A stretch of DNA of 11,528 bases from Gammaproteobacteria bacterium. GTDB lineage: Bacteria > Pseudomonadota > Gammaproteobacteria > UBA11654. The position numbers and the translations under genes are program-made. Below, in pieces: positions 1 through 8,028 of the stretch (positions within the stretch are counted from its first letter, which is position 1; every line of letters begins with the position of its first letter). The notes under the pieces are model-generated. The model was not told the origin of the DNA. It was given only the letters and a program-made list of their open reading frames with translations, and did not search any database. The stretch spans positions 1 through 11,528 of the forward strand of contig JABHDX010000146.1 in NCBI GenBank assembly GCA_018672815.1, written 5' to 3'.

Positions 1-33
1 AATCTCATACTGGACGGCTGCATTAGGAAAAAT

Positions 34-324
34 TTAACTTTTAGTAAAGGTCCTATATTTTATTTTTTTAGGGTTAATATCTAAATTTCTACATATTTTT
101 CTTATATTAGTGTCTTCATATCTCAGTCTTGCTGAAATTTCATTGCTTTGAGTTTCAATAATCAATGTCTTGTTCTCATCTAAATAGGCTGCAACTATAA
201 ACTTTCCATAGGTTTTGATATTTTTTTGTAAATATTTAGCAAGGAGTGTCTTGTCTTTAAGAAAATCGCTAAAATTATCTATTTTTTTAAATCCTTTTCC
301 AATTATTTCTGATATATGCTTCAT
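34..324 (-). CDS. DUF721 / DciA-like short protein
   Basis: A 96-residue protein that I place in the DUF721 (DciA-like) family by its overall pattern. It has an N-terminal helical part (MKHISEIIGKGFKKI). Then comes a strand (residues about 51-57, KTLIIET) leading into QSNEISARLR, which resembles the family's 'L.V.v.S.awa.qLr' core, and a C-terminal strand with a Lys-rich end (KKIKYRTF). DciA is known as the loader of the replicative helicase DnaB in bacteria lacking DnaC/DnaI, and DUF721 genes often lie next to secA in gammaproteobacteria. That location supports the call. The protein is short: many gammaproteobacterial members are nearer 150 residues, so it may keep little beyond the core domain. 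The ATG has no clear Shine-Dalgarno. It is divergent from secA. Family membership is fairly likely; a helicase-loading role is inference. Confidence 0.68.
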   Translation of the reverse strand: MKHISEIIGKGFKKIDNFSDFLKDKTLLAKYLQKNIKTYGKFIVAAYLDENKTLIIETQSNEISARLRYEDTNIRKICRNLDINPKKIKYRTFTKS

Positions 325-374
325 TACTGTTGGTAATTCTCATAACTAGGTAATTAAATTTTGTTCTATCTAGG

Positions 375-380
375 TATAAT
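375..380 (+). promoter_or_regulatory. Candidate -10 box for secA
   Basis: A perfect TATAAT lies in the 122-bp gap between the divergent DUF721-like gene and secA, and would start transcription about 60 bases before the secA ATG. No good -35 hexamer sits 16-18 bases upstream, so the call rests on the -10 alone in an AT-rich stretch. Read on the minus strand, the overlapping bases 376-381 give TATTAT, a possible -10 for the divergent gene. No reading frame resembling the secretion monitor SecM occurs in this gap. Confidence 0.35.
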
Positions 381-446
381 AGCGTTCTAAACAAACCTAT
401 AAAAGAATTAGATTGGAAGAACATCTAAAAATATTAATTTAATTTT

Positions 447-3173
447 ATGAGTAATAGTTTCACTAACATTTTTAAGAAGATATTTGGCAGTAGTAATGAG
501 AGGCTACTAAGTCAGTATTCTAAGACTGTTGATAAAATTAATGATCTAGAGGAATCTTTGAAGAATCTTAGTGATGAAGACCTAAGAACTAAATCTGATC
601 AGCTTAAAACAGAGTATAGTCAAAATAAGAATTTAGAAAAAATTCTTCCTGAAGCTTTCGCAATAGTTAGAGAGGCATCACAAAGAACTATTGGGCTCAG
701 GCATTATGATGTTCAACTAATCGGTGGTTTAGCTTTGCATAATGGCAAGATCTCTGAAATGAAAACAGGAGAGGGAAAAACTTTAGTCTCGACGTTACCT
801 GCATATCTGAATGCACTTACAGGTACAGGAGTTCATATTGTCACTGTTAATGAATATTTAGCAGAAAGAGATTCTGATTGGATGAGGCCTATTTATGAAT
901 TCTTAGGGCTATCAGTGGGTTTTATTCATTCTTCACAAACACAAGCGGATAAAAGAGCAGCTTATAGTTGTGATATTACTTATGGAACCAATAATGAATT
1001 TGGGTTTGATTATTTAAGAGATAATTTATCTTATGATGAACACTCTCAAGCACAAGGTCAGCTTGGCTTTGCTATTGTAGATGAGGTTGATTCTATCTTG
1101 ATTGATGAAGCAAGAACTCCGTTAATTATCTCTGGTCAAGCAGATCAAGGCACAGACTTGTATCTTAGAATGAATAAAATTGTGGATAAGCTAGAACCAG
1201 CAGTAAATGAAGATCTGACGATGGATTACACGATCGATGAGAAATCAAAACAAGTCTATTTAACTGAAGAAGGACATAGTAATCTTGAAAATATTCTTAT
1301 CGAACTAAAAATTCTCAGTTTTGGCGAAAGTTTATACGATCCTAAAAATATAAAGCTAATGCATCATATTAATGCAGCGATAAGAGCACATAAATTATTC
1401 AACAAAGATGTTGACTATATTGTTAAAGATGGGGAAGTGATTATAGTTGATGAATTCACCGGAAGAACAATGACAGGAAGAAGGTGGTCAGATGGATTAC
1501 ATCAAGCTGTTGAAGCAAAAGAGGGATTAAATATTAAGGAAGAAAACCAAACGGTAGCATCCATTACCTTTCAAAATTATTTCAGATTGTATGAAAAACT
1601 ATCAGGAATGACAGGTACAGCTGATACAGAGGCTTTTGAATTCCAACAAATTTATGGATTGGAAGTTGTTGTTATTCCTACTCATGAAGAAATGATAAGA
1701 GATGATTCATCAGATCTTGTTTATTTAAATAGAAAGGGGAAATTTGAAAATATCATCAAAGACATAAAACAAAGGAAATCCAAAGGTCAGCCTACTTTAG
1801 TTGGTACATCTTCAATTGAAAACAGCGAATATATTTCAAGCTTACTCTTAAAAGAGAACATAAAGCATGAAGTTTTAAATGCTAAACAGCATAAAAAAGA
1901 ATCAATTATTATTGCCCAAGCTGGCAAACCTGGAGCTGTGACAATAGCCACTAATATGGCTGGAAGAGGAACGGATATAGTGTTGGGCGGTAATTTTGAA
2001 GCAGAAATAAAACTATCTGGTAAGAAAGTAGATGATGAAAATATTAAAGCATTAAGACAAGAGTGGAAAGAAAGAAATAGACAAGTAATTGAATCCGGAG
2101 GATTGCATATTATTGGGACAGAAAGACATGAATCCAGAAGAATTGATAATCAGCTCAGAGGAAGGTCCGGTAGACAAGGCGATCCAGGTTCAACAAGATT
2201 TTATTTGTCAATGGAGGATGATCTTCTAAGAATATTCGGTGATCCTGAGAGGACTAAAACAATGCTATCAAGAGTTGGTATGGAAGAAGGAGAAGCTATT
2301 GAGAGTAAATTATTAACAAAGCAAATAGAAAGAGCTCAAAGAAAGGTTGAGTCACATAATTTTGATATAAGGAAAAATCTTCTAGAATATGATGATGTTG
2401 CTAATGACCAAAGATCAGTCATATATCAGTTAAGAAATGATATTTTATCATCTGAGAGTATTGAAGACATAATATCTGGTATCAGTGAAGAATCTATTAA
2501 AGAATTAACAACTCAGTATGTCAGTCAAGATTCACAAGAAGAAGAATGGGATCTTGAGGGGCTATCTCAGTCCATTTTTAATGATTTTTTGATTACTCTA
2601 GATTTAGAAACAATAATCAATCAAGATGATTCCATTGGCTCTGATGGAATTTGGAAGATAATTCATGATGAGTTTAAAAAAAACTACAATGCAAAAGAAC
2701 ATTCTATTGGCCAAAAGCCAATGAGAGAAATTGAAAAAGCAGTTATGCTTCAACAGTTAGATTTTTATTGGCGAGAACATTTGGCTGCTATGGATCATTT
2801 AAGGCAAGGGATACATTTAAGAGGTTATGCACAAAAGAATCCTAAGCAAGAATATAAGAGAGAGTCTTTCGAAATGTTTGCATATATGATGGATCAATTA
2901 AAATTTAATGTGATTAGCATTTTATCCAGAGCTAAGTTTAAGGGGGAGGAAGATGCCACAGCTGTCAATGATCAATTACCAAGTTTTGATGATGCTGAAT
3001 TAAAACATCAAGAATCCTCAGTCTTTAACACTCCGTCACAACAAAAAGATGAAAACAAAGAGAAAGTGATGCAGTCAACTTTTATTAGAGAGAATAAGAA
3101 AGTTGGAAGAAATGAACCATGTCCATGCGGATCGGGGAAAAAGTATAAGAAATGCCATGGTATTCCCCTTTAA
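447..3173 (+). CDS. secA: Preprotein translocase ATPase SecA
   Basis: SecA is the ATP-driven motor that pushes unfolded secretory proteins through the SecYEG channel at the inner membrane. At 908 residues it is full length (E. coli has 901). NBD1 carries the Walker A MKTGEGKT at 105-112 and the DEVD Walker B at 212-215, followed by the [11 protein letters not shown] stretch. The family's VDEFTGRTM and GMTGTA segments follow. NBD2 shows [10 protein letters not shown] and the arginine-rich [16 protein letters not shown] helicase motif. Next come the helical scaffold and wing region, then a poorly conserved acidic and glutamine-rich linker (about 845-880). It ends in a zinc-binding SEC-C tail (C892, C894, C903, H904), which in E. 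coli binds SecB. The start fits because the N-terminus ([13 protein letters not shown]) aligns with the usual SecA N-terminus. No Shine-Dalgarno lies within 15 bases of the ATG; the nearest purine run (GGAAGA, 415-420) is about 26 bases away. mutT follows 34 bp downstream. Confidence 0.99.
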
Positions 3174-3207
3174 TCTTCTCTAAGTATTTATTGTCTAGAA
3201 GAATACT

Positions 3208-3591
3208 ATGAAGGTATCGGTTGGAATAATAAAAAATTCTAGAGATCAAATTCTTATAAGCAATAGAAAAAAAAATAAAATATTCAATGATCACTGGGAA
3301 TTTCCAGGTGGTAAGCTTAAAGGTGAAGAATCATCAGAAGAGGCATTGGGTAGAGAATTAAATGAGGAGTTGGGCATCGTTGCAACCCAAATACAACAAA
3401 TTGAGAATGTAAAATACAAGTACAGTGACTTTACGATTCTGCTTATACCCTTTTTAGTAATAGATTATTCAGGAGTCATAATAAATAAAGAGGACCAGGC
3501 GTTAAAATGGGTTTCCTTGGGACAACTAAATCAGACAAAAATTATGCCTGCTAGCAAACCTGTTATTAAATATTTGGAAGACAATAATTAG
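3208..3591 (+). CDS. mutT: MutT Nudix hydrolase (8-oxo-dGTP diphosphatase)
   Basis: MutT hydrolyses 8-oxo-dGTP to the monophosphate, so the oxidised base is not built into DNA opposite adenine. The 127-residue length matches E. coli MutT (129). The protein has the family signature WEFPGGK (30-36) and an intact Nudix box from G35 to I57 (G-x5-E-x7-REL-x-EE-x-GI), with metal-binding glutamates E50, E53 and E54. It has only the MutT domain; the C-terminal thiamine-phosphate-synthase-like extension seen in some gammaproteobacteria is absent. Its place 34 bp after secA is the classic gammaproteobacterial arrangement, and it probably shares secA transcripts. A weak purine stretch (AGAAGAA) precedes the ATG. 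Its stop codon overlaps the end of the convergent zapD gene by 4 bp. Another Nudix substrate is possible, but the signature and location make MutT the best call. Confidence 0.94.
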   Translation: MKVSVGIIKNSRDQILISNRKKNKIFNDHWEFPGGKLKGEESSEEALGRELNEELGIVATQIQQIENVKYKYSDFTILLIPFLVIDYSGVIINKEDQALKWVSLGQLNQTKIMPASKPVIKYLEDNN

Positions 3592-4349
3592 CAAAGAGAG
3601 ATCTTAAAATTAACATTACTTTTGTATTGATGTGATTCATCAGACTTAGAATCATATTCAAAAAATCGAACAGCAATGAGATGTTTTCCACCACTGATTT
3701 CAGGATAAATAGATTTAACCTTCAAGAAAATTCTAACGAGTGTAATTTGAGTTTTCCTTTCAATTTGATGATTATAGAGACCATCAACCGCAACAGTTCC
3801 TATGGGTTCTGCACTTTCTCTAATCAACCATAAAAGTTTTTCAATGCCCATACAAATTGGTTCTATTTCATTAATCCATGAATCAAGGAGCCGTTTGACC
3901 TTAAAATCACCCGACTCTAGCCAATGTTTATACTTTGGCATATCAAATTCTGCTTTTCCACCCGGAAGGGTATGACGATGAAGTAAGCTTGAGATAAATT
4001 CATTGTTTCTTAGTGGTTCTAAATAACCTGTGCCAATAGAATCTACATTATTTTTAATATTTTCAAGATCTAAAAGTATATCTGTTGCAATTTTTGAATC
4101 AGCATCTGGAACATTTTGAAATCTTTCCATTTGCACAATAAATCTTTCAAGATCTGCTAATACTTCTCTTCTGACATCTGTTCTGGATAAGATAGAATAT
4201 ATTTCTAACAAACTGTGTATGGATGATCTAATTGCCCAAGGCCCTGAAGATTCTTGTGAGAAATACTTGAGTCTCTCATATAAAAATTCAATTCTCATGA
4301 AAGTTCTTAACCTTTCATTTAGTGGTAATTCATAAATTCCTTTTGTCAT
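3588..4349 (-). CDS. zapD: Cell division protein ZapD
   Basis: ZapD binds the C-terminal tail of FtsZ and bundles FtsZ filaments at the cytoplasmic Z ring. The 253 residues are close to E. coli ZapD (247). Conserved stretches are visible along the length: YELPLNERLRTFMRIEFL near the N-terminus (6-23), PGGKAEFDMPKYKHWL at 129-144, and YPEISGGKHLIAVRFF at 215-230, ending in a beta-rich tail with a final Leu-Cys like the E. coli protein. It lies 36 bp downstream of coaE on the same strand and is probably co-transcribed with it, as in E. coli. There, a small zinc protein gene, yacG, follows zapD. Here the zapD stop instead overlaps the convergent mutT stop by 4 bp, which leaves no room for yacG. 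The ATG lacks a good Shine-Dalgarno. Confidence 0.96.
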   Translation of the reverse strand: MTKGIYELPLNERLRTFMRIEFLYERLKYFSQESSGPWAIRSSIHSLLEIYSILSRTDVRREVLADLERFIVQMERFQNVPDADSKIATDILLDLENIKNNVDSIGTGYLEPLRNNEFISSLLHRHTLPGGKAEFDMPKYKHWLESGDFKVKRLLDSWINEIEPICMGIEKLLWLIRESAEPIGTVAVDGLYNHQIERKTQITLVRIFLKVKSIYPEISGGKHLIAVRFFEYDSKSDESHQYKSNVNFKISLC

Positions 4350-4385
4350 ATATTTTCTTATTGTTTTAAAAGGATCATTTAGTAT

Positions 4386-5006
4386 TTACTTTTCTTGTGT
4401 TCTAATCAAATCTAAATATAAGTCATGTATACTCTTAACTTGTTCCTTTATCTCAATGAGTAAATTCTCTTTTTCATTTGTCACTATCTCGGTGGCAAAT
4501 TCTAATCTTTTTTCTCTATCAATTTGATTATCCAGTATATTTCTAGCATGTTCTTTTGTAATTCCATCTCGTTCAATTAATCTATCTATTTGAGTCTCAG
4601 TTGAGCAGTCTACTACCAAAATTCTATCGGTAAAATTATGAAATCCTGACTCAATCAAAAGAGGTACCTCAATGATTTTATATTCTCCCTCTTTTATTGC
4701 TAGCTCAGTTTTAATAATATCAAGCACTTTTGGATGTATTATAGATTCAAGTTTTTCTTTCTCTCTTTTATTCGAAAAAACAATAGCACTTAATTTCTTT
4801 CTATCGATATCACCATTTTCTTCAGTAATTTCTTTTCCAAAATGTTCAATAATTTCTGGGTATGCTAAGCCATTTTTTTTTGTCAAATTATGTGAAATCT
4901 TATCTGCATCAATAATTGGTATTGATAAATCTGAAAAAAATTTACACACAGTACTTTTGCCAGAGGCAATTCCTCCTGTAAGTCCTATAATCAAATTATT
5001 ATTCAT
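4386..5006 (-). CDS. coaE: Dephospho-CoA kinase
   Basis: CoaE carries out the last step of coenzyme A synthesis: ATP-dependent phosphorylation of the 3'-hydroxyl of dephospho-CoA in the cytoplasm. The 206 residues equal the E. coli length. The P-loop is GGIASGKST, with G11, G16, K17 and S18. The family's DAD motif follows at 33-35 (IIDADKISHNL), then the central VPLLIES segment and the lid region (DRLIERDGITKEHARNILDNQ). It is the first gene of a probable coaE-zapD unit and is divergent from sucC across a 99-bp gap. The upstream 20 bases are almost pure A/T with no Shine-Dalgarno. The reading frame on the opposite strand here (4672-5019) is an antisense shadow. Confidence 0.98.
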   Translation of the reverse strand: MNNNLIIGLTGGIASGKSTVCKFFSDLSIPIIDADKISHNLTKKNGLAYPEIIEHFGKEITEENGDIDRKKLSAIVFSNKREKEKLESIIHPKVLDIIKTELAIKEGEYKIIEVPLLIESGFHNFTDRILVVDCSTETQIDRLIERDGITKEHARNILDNQIDREKRLEFATEIVTNEKENLLIEIKEQVKSIHDLYLDLIRTQEK

Positions 5007-5105
5007 AAAAAATAACTAAAATATTTGTTTAATTACACTCTAGTTTAGATCAAAATAGCGTAGTTGTAATAAGTTCTGTTTTAAATAATTATTTTTTCTC
5101 ACTTT

Positions 5106-6269
5106 ATGAATTTACACGAGTATCAATCGAAGCAAATATTTTTAGAATCAGGTATGCCTGTATTGGAAGGCGGAGTAGCAATAAGTCCAGATGAAGCTTT
5201 AGAAGTTGCTAAAAATCTTTCCACAAATATTTGGGCTGTCAAGGCACAAGTTCATGCTGGAGGAAGGGGTAAAGTGGGTGGTGTAAAAATTACTAAGGAT
5301 CTGGATGAGGTTAAGGGCTTAGCTGAAAACATGTTAGGCAAGAAGCTTATTACAAAGCAAACAGATGGAGATGGCCTTCCAATTAATCATGTCTATATAG
5401 AAGCAGGAACTGAAATTGTTGCAGAGTATTATTTTAGTTTGGTTATTGACAGAGCCCAGGAAACATGGACTTTTATTGCTTCAACTGAGGGAGGCATGGA
5501 TATAGAAGCAGTAGCTGAGGATACACCAGAAAAAATAATTAAATACTCAGTAGATCCAAGTAAAGGTTTATGCAATGATTCATTGCGCTCCTTAGCAGAT
5601 AAACTAAACTTTAAGAGTCATCTATCCGATGAATTTATTGATTTTTCAAGCAAGATATTTACGCTAGCTAAGAAAATTGATGCAAACCTAATTGAAGTTA
5701 ATCCATTAATTATTGATGGAGACAATCATTTGATGGCGTTGGATTCAAAAATAGCGATTGAAGATAATGCTCTTTTTAGACAGCCTGAATTGTATAAAAT
5801 GAGAGATCCAGAGCAAGAAAATAAGTTAGAAGAGAAAGCATCTAACAATGATCTAAGTTATGTTTCCTTAGATGGCAATATTGCATGCATGGTCAATGGA
5901 GCTGGCTTAGCTATGGCGACCATGGACCTTATTAAAATTCATGGAGGTAATCCGGCAAATTTTCTCGATGTGGGAGGGGGAGCAACTACTGAAAGGGTGA
6001 CTGCTGCATTTGAAATAATTTTAGAAAACCCAAATGTTAAATCCATTTTAGTAAATATTTTTGGTGGTATTGTCAGATGTGATGTTATTGCTGATGGCAT
6101 CATTAATGCTGTCAGAACTTCTAATATATCCATACCCATTATTGTTAGATTGGAAGGCACTAATGTTGAAAATGGAAAACTGAGATTGGAAGAGTCTGGT
6201 TTAAAAATAATTTCGGCTAATGACCTTACGGATGCCGCAGTTAAAGTAGTTGAATCTGTTGGACTATAA
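5106..6269 (+). CDS. sucC: Succinyl-CoA synthetase beta subunit (ADP-forming)
   Basis: SucC is the beta subunit of succinyl-CoA synthetase, the TCA-cycle enzyme that turns succinyl-CoA into succinate and CoA while forming ATP (or GTP). The 387 residues compare with 388 in E. coli. The N-terminal ATP-grasp half begins [12 protein letters not shown] and carries the nucleotide-binding stretch [14 protein letters not shown] (46-59). The magnesium-site EVNPL follows at 197-201, with D213 in LDSKIAI. The C-terminal ligase-CoA half has [11 protein letters not shown] (264-274) and [15 protein letters not shown] (317-331). No residue that I would expect to be conserved is missing. sucD follows after only 2 bp, so the subunits are surely co-expressed. 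No sucA, sucB or lpd gene precedes it. The leader has no Shine-Dalgarno. A TGTAAT at 5065-5070 could be a -10, but no convincing -35 accompanies it. Confidence 0.99.
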   Translation: MNLHEYQSKQIFLESGMPVLEGGVAISPDEALEVAKNLSTNIWAVKAQVHAGGRGKVGGVKITKDLDEVKGLAENMLGKKLITKQTDGDGLPINHVYIEAGTEIVAEYYFSLVIDRAQETWTFIASTEGGMDIEAVAEDTPEKIIKYSVDPSKGLCNDSLRSLADKLNFKSHLSDEFIDFSSKIFTLAKKIDANLIEVNPLIIDGDNHLMALDSKIAIEDNALFRQPELYKMRDPEQENKLEEKASNNDLSYVSLDGNIACMVNGAGLAMATMDLIKIHGGNPANFLDVGGGATTERVTAAFEIILENPNVKSILVNIFGGIVRCDVIADGIINAVRTSNISIPIIVRLEGTNVENGKLRLEESGLKIISANDLTDAAVKVVESVGL

Positions 6270-6271
6270 TT

Positions 6272-7141
6272 ATGAGCGTATTGATTAACTCTTCTTCAAA
6301 AATATTATGCCAAGGTATTACAGGGAGTCAGGGGACATTTCATACTGATCAATGTATAGAATATGGTAGTAATGTTGTTGCAGGAGTCACTCCAGGAAGA
6401 GGAGGACAAGAGCATTTAGGTGTGCCTGTTTTTGATTCCGTTAGAGAAGCTAGAGAAAATTTAGAGATAGATGTTAGCATGATTTTCGTTCCTGCAAAAT
6501 TTGCATCCGAAGCAGTTATTGCCGCAATAGATGCTGAAATTGGATTGATTGTTTGTATAACAGAAGGAATACCCGTGCAAGACATGATTGCTGTTAAAGC
6601 AAAAATGCTAGATTCTAACTCAAAGTTAATTGGACCTAATTGTCCTGGAATTATTACACCTGAGGAATCTAAAGTTGGAATTATGCCAGGATTTATTCAT
6701 CAAAAAGGCTCTATTGGTATTATTTCAAGATCAGGGACTTTGACTTATGAAGCTGTTCATCAGACAACACATTATGGCCTAGGACAGAGTACTTGTATTG
6801 GTATTGGCGGTGATCCAATTAAGGGATTAAACTTTATTGATTGTTTGGAGTTATTTGAAGCCGACTCTGATACTAAGGGTATTGTGATGGTTGGAGAAAT
6901 TGGTGGATCCGATGAGGAAAAGGCTGCCATGTTTATCAAAGATAATATTTCAAAACCCGTAGTAGCTTATATTGCTGGAGTTTCAGCACCTCCGGGAAAA
7001 AGAATGGGCCATGCTGGTGCAATTGTTACTGGTAAGGAAGGTACAGCATCTGCTAAATATGAAGCTTTAAATGAAGCAGGAGTCCATACCGTTGATTCTT
7101 TAGCCTTGATCGGTAAGAAAATGCATTCAGTTCTAAAATAG
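6272..7141 (+). CDS. sucD: Succinyl-CoA synthetase alpha subunit
   Basis: SucD is the alpha subunit of succinyl-CoA synthetase. It binds CoA and carries the histidine that is transiently phosphorylated during catalysis. The 289 residues equal the E. coli length. The N-terminal CoA-binding Rossmann domain shows [13 protein letters not shown] (13-25) and TPGRGG (40-45). The ligase domain includes [10 protein letters not shown] (121-130) and SRSGTLTYE (152-160). The active-site histidine is H247 in [11 protein letters not shown]. The gene starts 2 bp after the sucC stop, and a GGA eight bases before the ATG is one of the few passable ribosome-binding sequences in the window. The stop is followed by eight Ts (7143-7150) that run into the end of convergent bamD. 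No stem-loop precedes them, so I do not call a terminator. Confidence 0.99.
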   Translation: MSVLINSSSKILCQGITGSQGTFHTDQCIEYGSNVVAGVTPGRGGQEHLGVPVFDSVREARENLEIDVSMIFVPAKFASEAVIAAIDAEIGLIVCITEGIPVQDMIAVKAKMLDSNSKLIGPNCPGIITPEESKVGIMPGFIHQKGSIGIISRSGTLTYEAVHQTTHYGLGQSTCIGIGGDPIKGLNFIDCLELFEADSDTKGIVMVGEIGGSDEEKAAMFIKDNISKPVVAYIAGVSAPPGKRMGHAGAIVTGKEGTASAKYEALNEAGVHTVDSLALIGKKMHSVLK

Positions 7142-7148
7142 GTTTTTT

Positions 7149-7940
7149 TTACCAGATTTTATACCAAGGCTTTTTTTCTTCATTGTCAATTGTTTGGATT
7201 AATGAATTAGGAGCATTAGCTAAATAAATACTATTGGCATTTTCTGCTAAATCAGTCATCCCTAAATTTCTATAACCATCCGCAATAATTTTTAAAGATT
7301 CAATTGTAGCTGGAGCACCATTGTATTGTTCGATAGAAAACTTTGCTCTATTGATTGCTGCAACATAGGCGCCTCTTTCCATATAATGTTGGGCCACATG
7401 ATTTTCATATTTTGCTAGTCTATTTCTAAGAAAGACCATTCTTTGTCTAGATTCATCAACATAAACACTGTTTGGATACCTACGAATAAGTTGAGAAAAT
7501 ACTGAAAAAGATTCTTCTGTTTTATTTGGTGATCTTTTTGTTAAATCGACATCAAAAACATCATGGTACCAAGAATGCTGACCTTCAAAAAGAGCTAACC
7601 CTCTCATGTATAATGCATAATCCACTCGTGGATGAGTTGGGTTTTCTTTTTCAAATTGTTTGGCTTCATCGATGGCTTCTTCAAATGCTGAACTTCTATA
7701 ATGAGCAAATATAAGATCTAGCTGAGCTTGTTTCGCTTGATTGCTAAATGGAAATGAAGTTGTTAGTACCTCTAGGTAATTGGTTGCATTTCTATAGTTA
7801 CCATTTCCCATGGAATTAGATGCTTTTTCATAAATAATATCAGCAGATGATCTTAAGTCAGTGACTTCGTCTTTACTACATCCCGCAATATAAAAGCATG
7901 AAATTATAGATATTAATAATATTTTTGATCGTGATTTCAA
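7149..7940 (-). CDS. bamD: Outer membrane assembly lipoprotein BamD
   Basis: BamD is the essential lipoprotein of the BAM complex, which inserts beta-barrel proteins into the outer membrane. The 263 residues compare with 245 in E. coli. The N-terminus is a lipoprotein signal: basic K2-S-R-K6, a hydrophobic run, then the lipobox IAGC with lipidation Cys21. Ser22 at the +2 position fits outer-membrane sorting. The body is tetratricopeptide-like helical repeats, including YEKASNSMGNGNYRNATNYL, SPNKTEESFSVFSQLIRRYP and MERGAYVAAINRAKFSIEQY, which match BamD/ComL. The start codon is TTG. The next upstream in-frame codons contain a stop and no ATG, GTG or TTG, and the first internal Met lies well past the lipobox. 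The gene is convergent with sucD (7-bp gap) and divergent from rluD, as in E. coli. Confidence 0.96.
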   Translation of the reverse strand: MKSRSKILLISIISCFYIAGCSKDEVTDLRSSADIIYEKASNSMGNGNYRNATNYLEVLTTSFPFSNQAKQAQLDLIFAHYRSSAFEEAIDEAKQFEKENPTHPRVDYALYMRGLALFEGQHSWYHDVFDVDLTKRSPNKTEESFSVFSQLIRRYPNSVYVDESRQRMVFLRNRLAKYENHVAQHYMERGAYVAAINRAKFSIEQYNGAPATIESLKIIADGYRNLGMTDLAENANSIYLANAPNSLIQTIDNEEKKPWYKIW

Positions 7941-7974
7941 TATTCTAAAATTAGTTATTTATTTAAGTTGTAAA

Positions 7975-7990
7975 ATTATATGGAATTATA
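7975..7990 (-). promoter_or_regulatory. Candidate bamD promoter, two -10 boxes
   Basis: On the minus strand the 88-bp gap between bamD and rluD holds two perfect TATAAT hexamers, at 7990-7985 and 7980-7975, spaced one helical turn apart. They would start transcription about 30-45 bases before the bamD start. No clear -35 accompanies either, and in DNA this AT-rich such matches also occur by chance. Confidence 0.33.
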
Positions 7991-8028
7991 GCTTAAAATT
8001 AGATTAAAGGAATTCTACTAATAAAGAT

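Noticed and set aside
1..33. Start of the window as part of another gene or a terminator for the DUF721-like gene
   Set aside because: The 33 bases are too few to judge. I see no stem-loop and no frame that can be assigned.
3085..3294. 69-residue minus-strand frame over the secA-mutT junction
   Set aside because: It overlaps the conserved SEC-C tail of SecA and the MutT N-terminus, has no recognisable domain, and its Ile/Tyr/Phe richness reflects AT content.
4672..5019. 115-residue open frame on plus, antisense to coaE, hydrophobic-looking
   Set aside because: It lies opposite a well-supported coaE. Its Ser/Phe/Ile-rich content is what the complement of AT-rich coding sequence gives, and no family resemblance is seen.
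5007..5105. Divergent coaE/sucC gap as a regulatory region with an operator or riboswitch
   Set aside because: I found no inverted repeat, no convincing -35/-10 pair and no structured leader in the 99 bp. It is simply AT-rich.
5939..6585. Minus-strand open frames opposite sucC and sucD (5939-6160 and 6349-6585)
   Set aside because: They are shadows of strongly conserved genes and have no independent promoter, start context or recognisable product.
7142..7160. GG-T8-ACC after sucD as an intrinsic terminator
   Set aside because: The only pairing is 3 bp around the T run itself. There is no GC-rich stem before the Ts.
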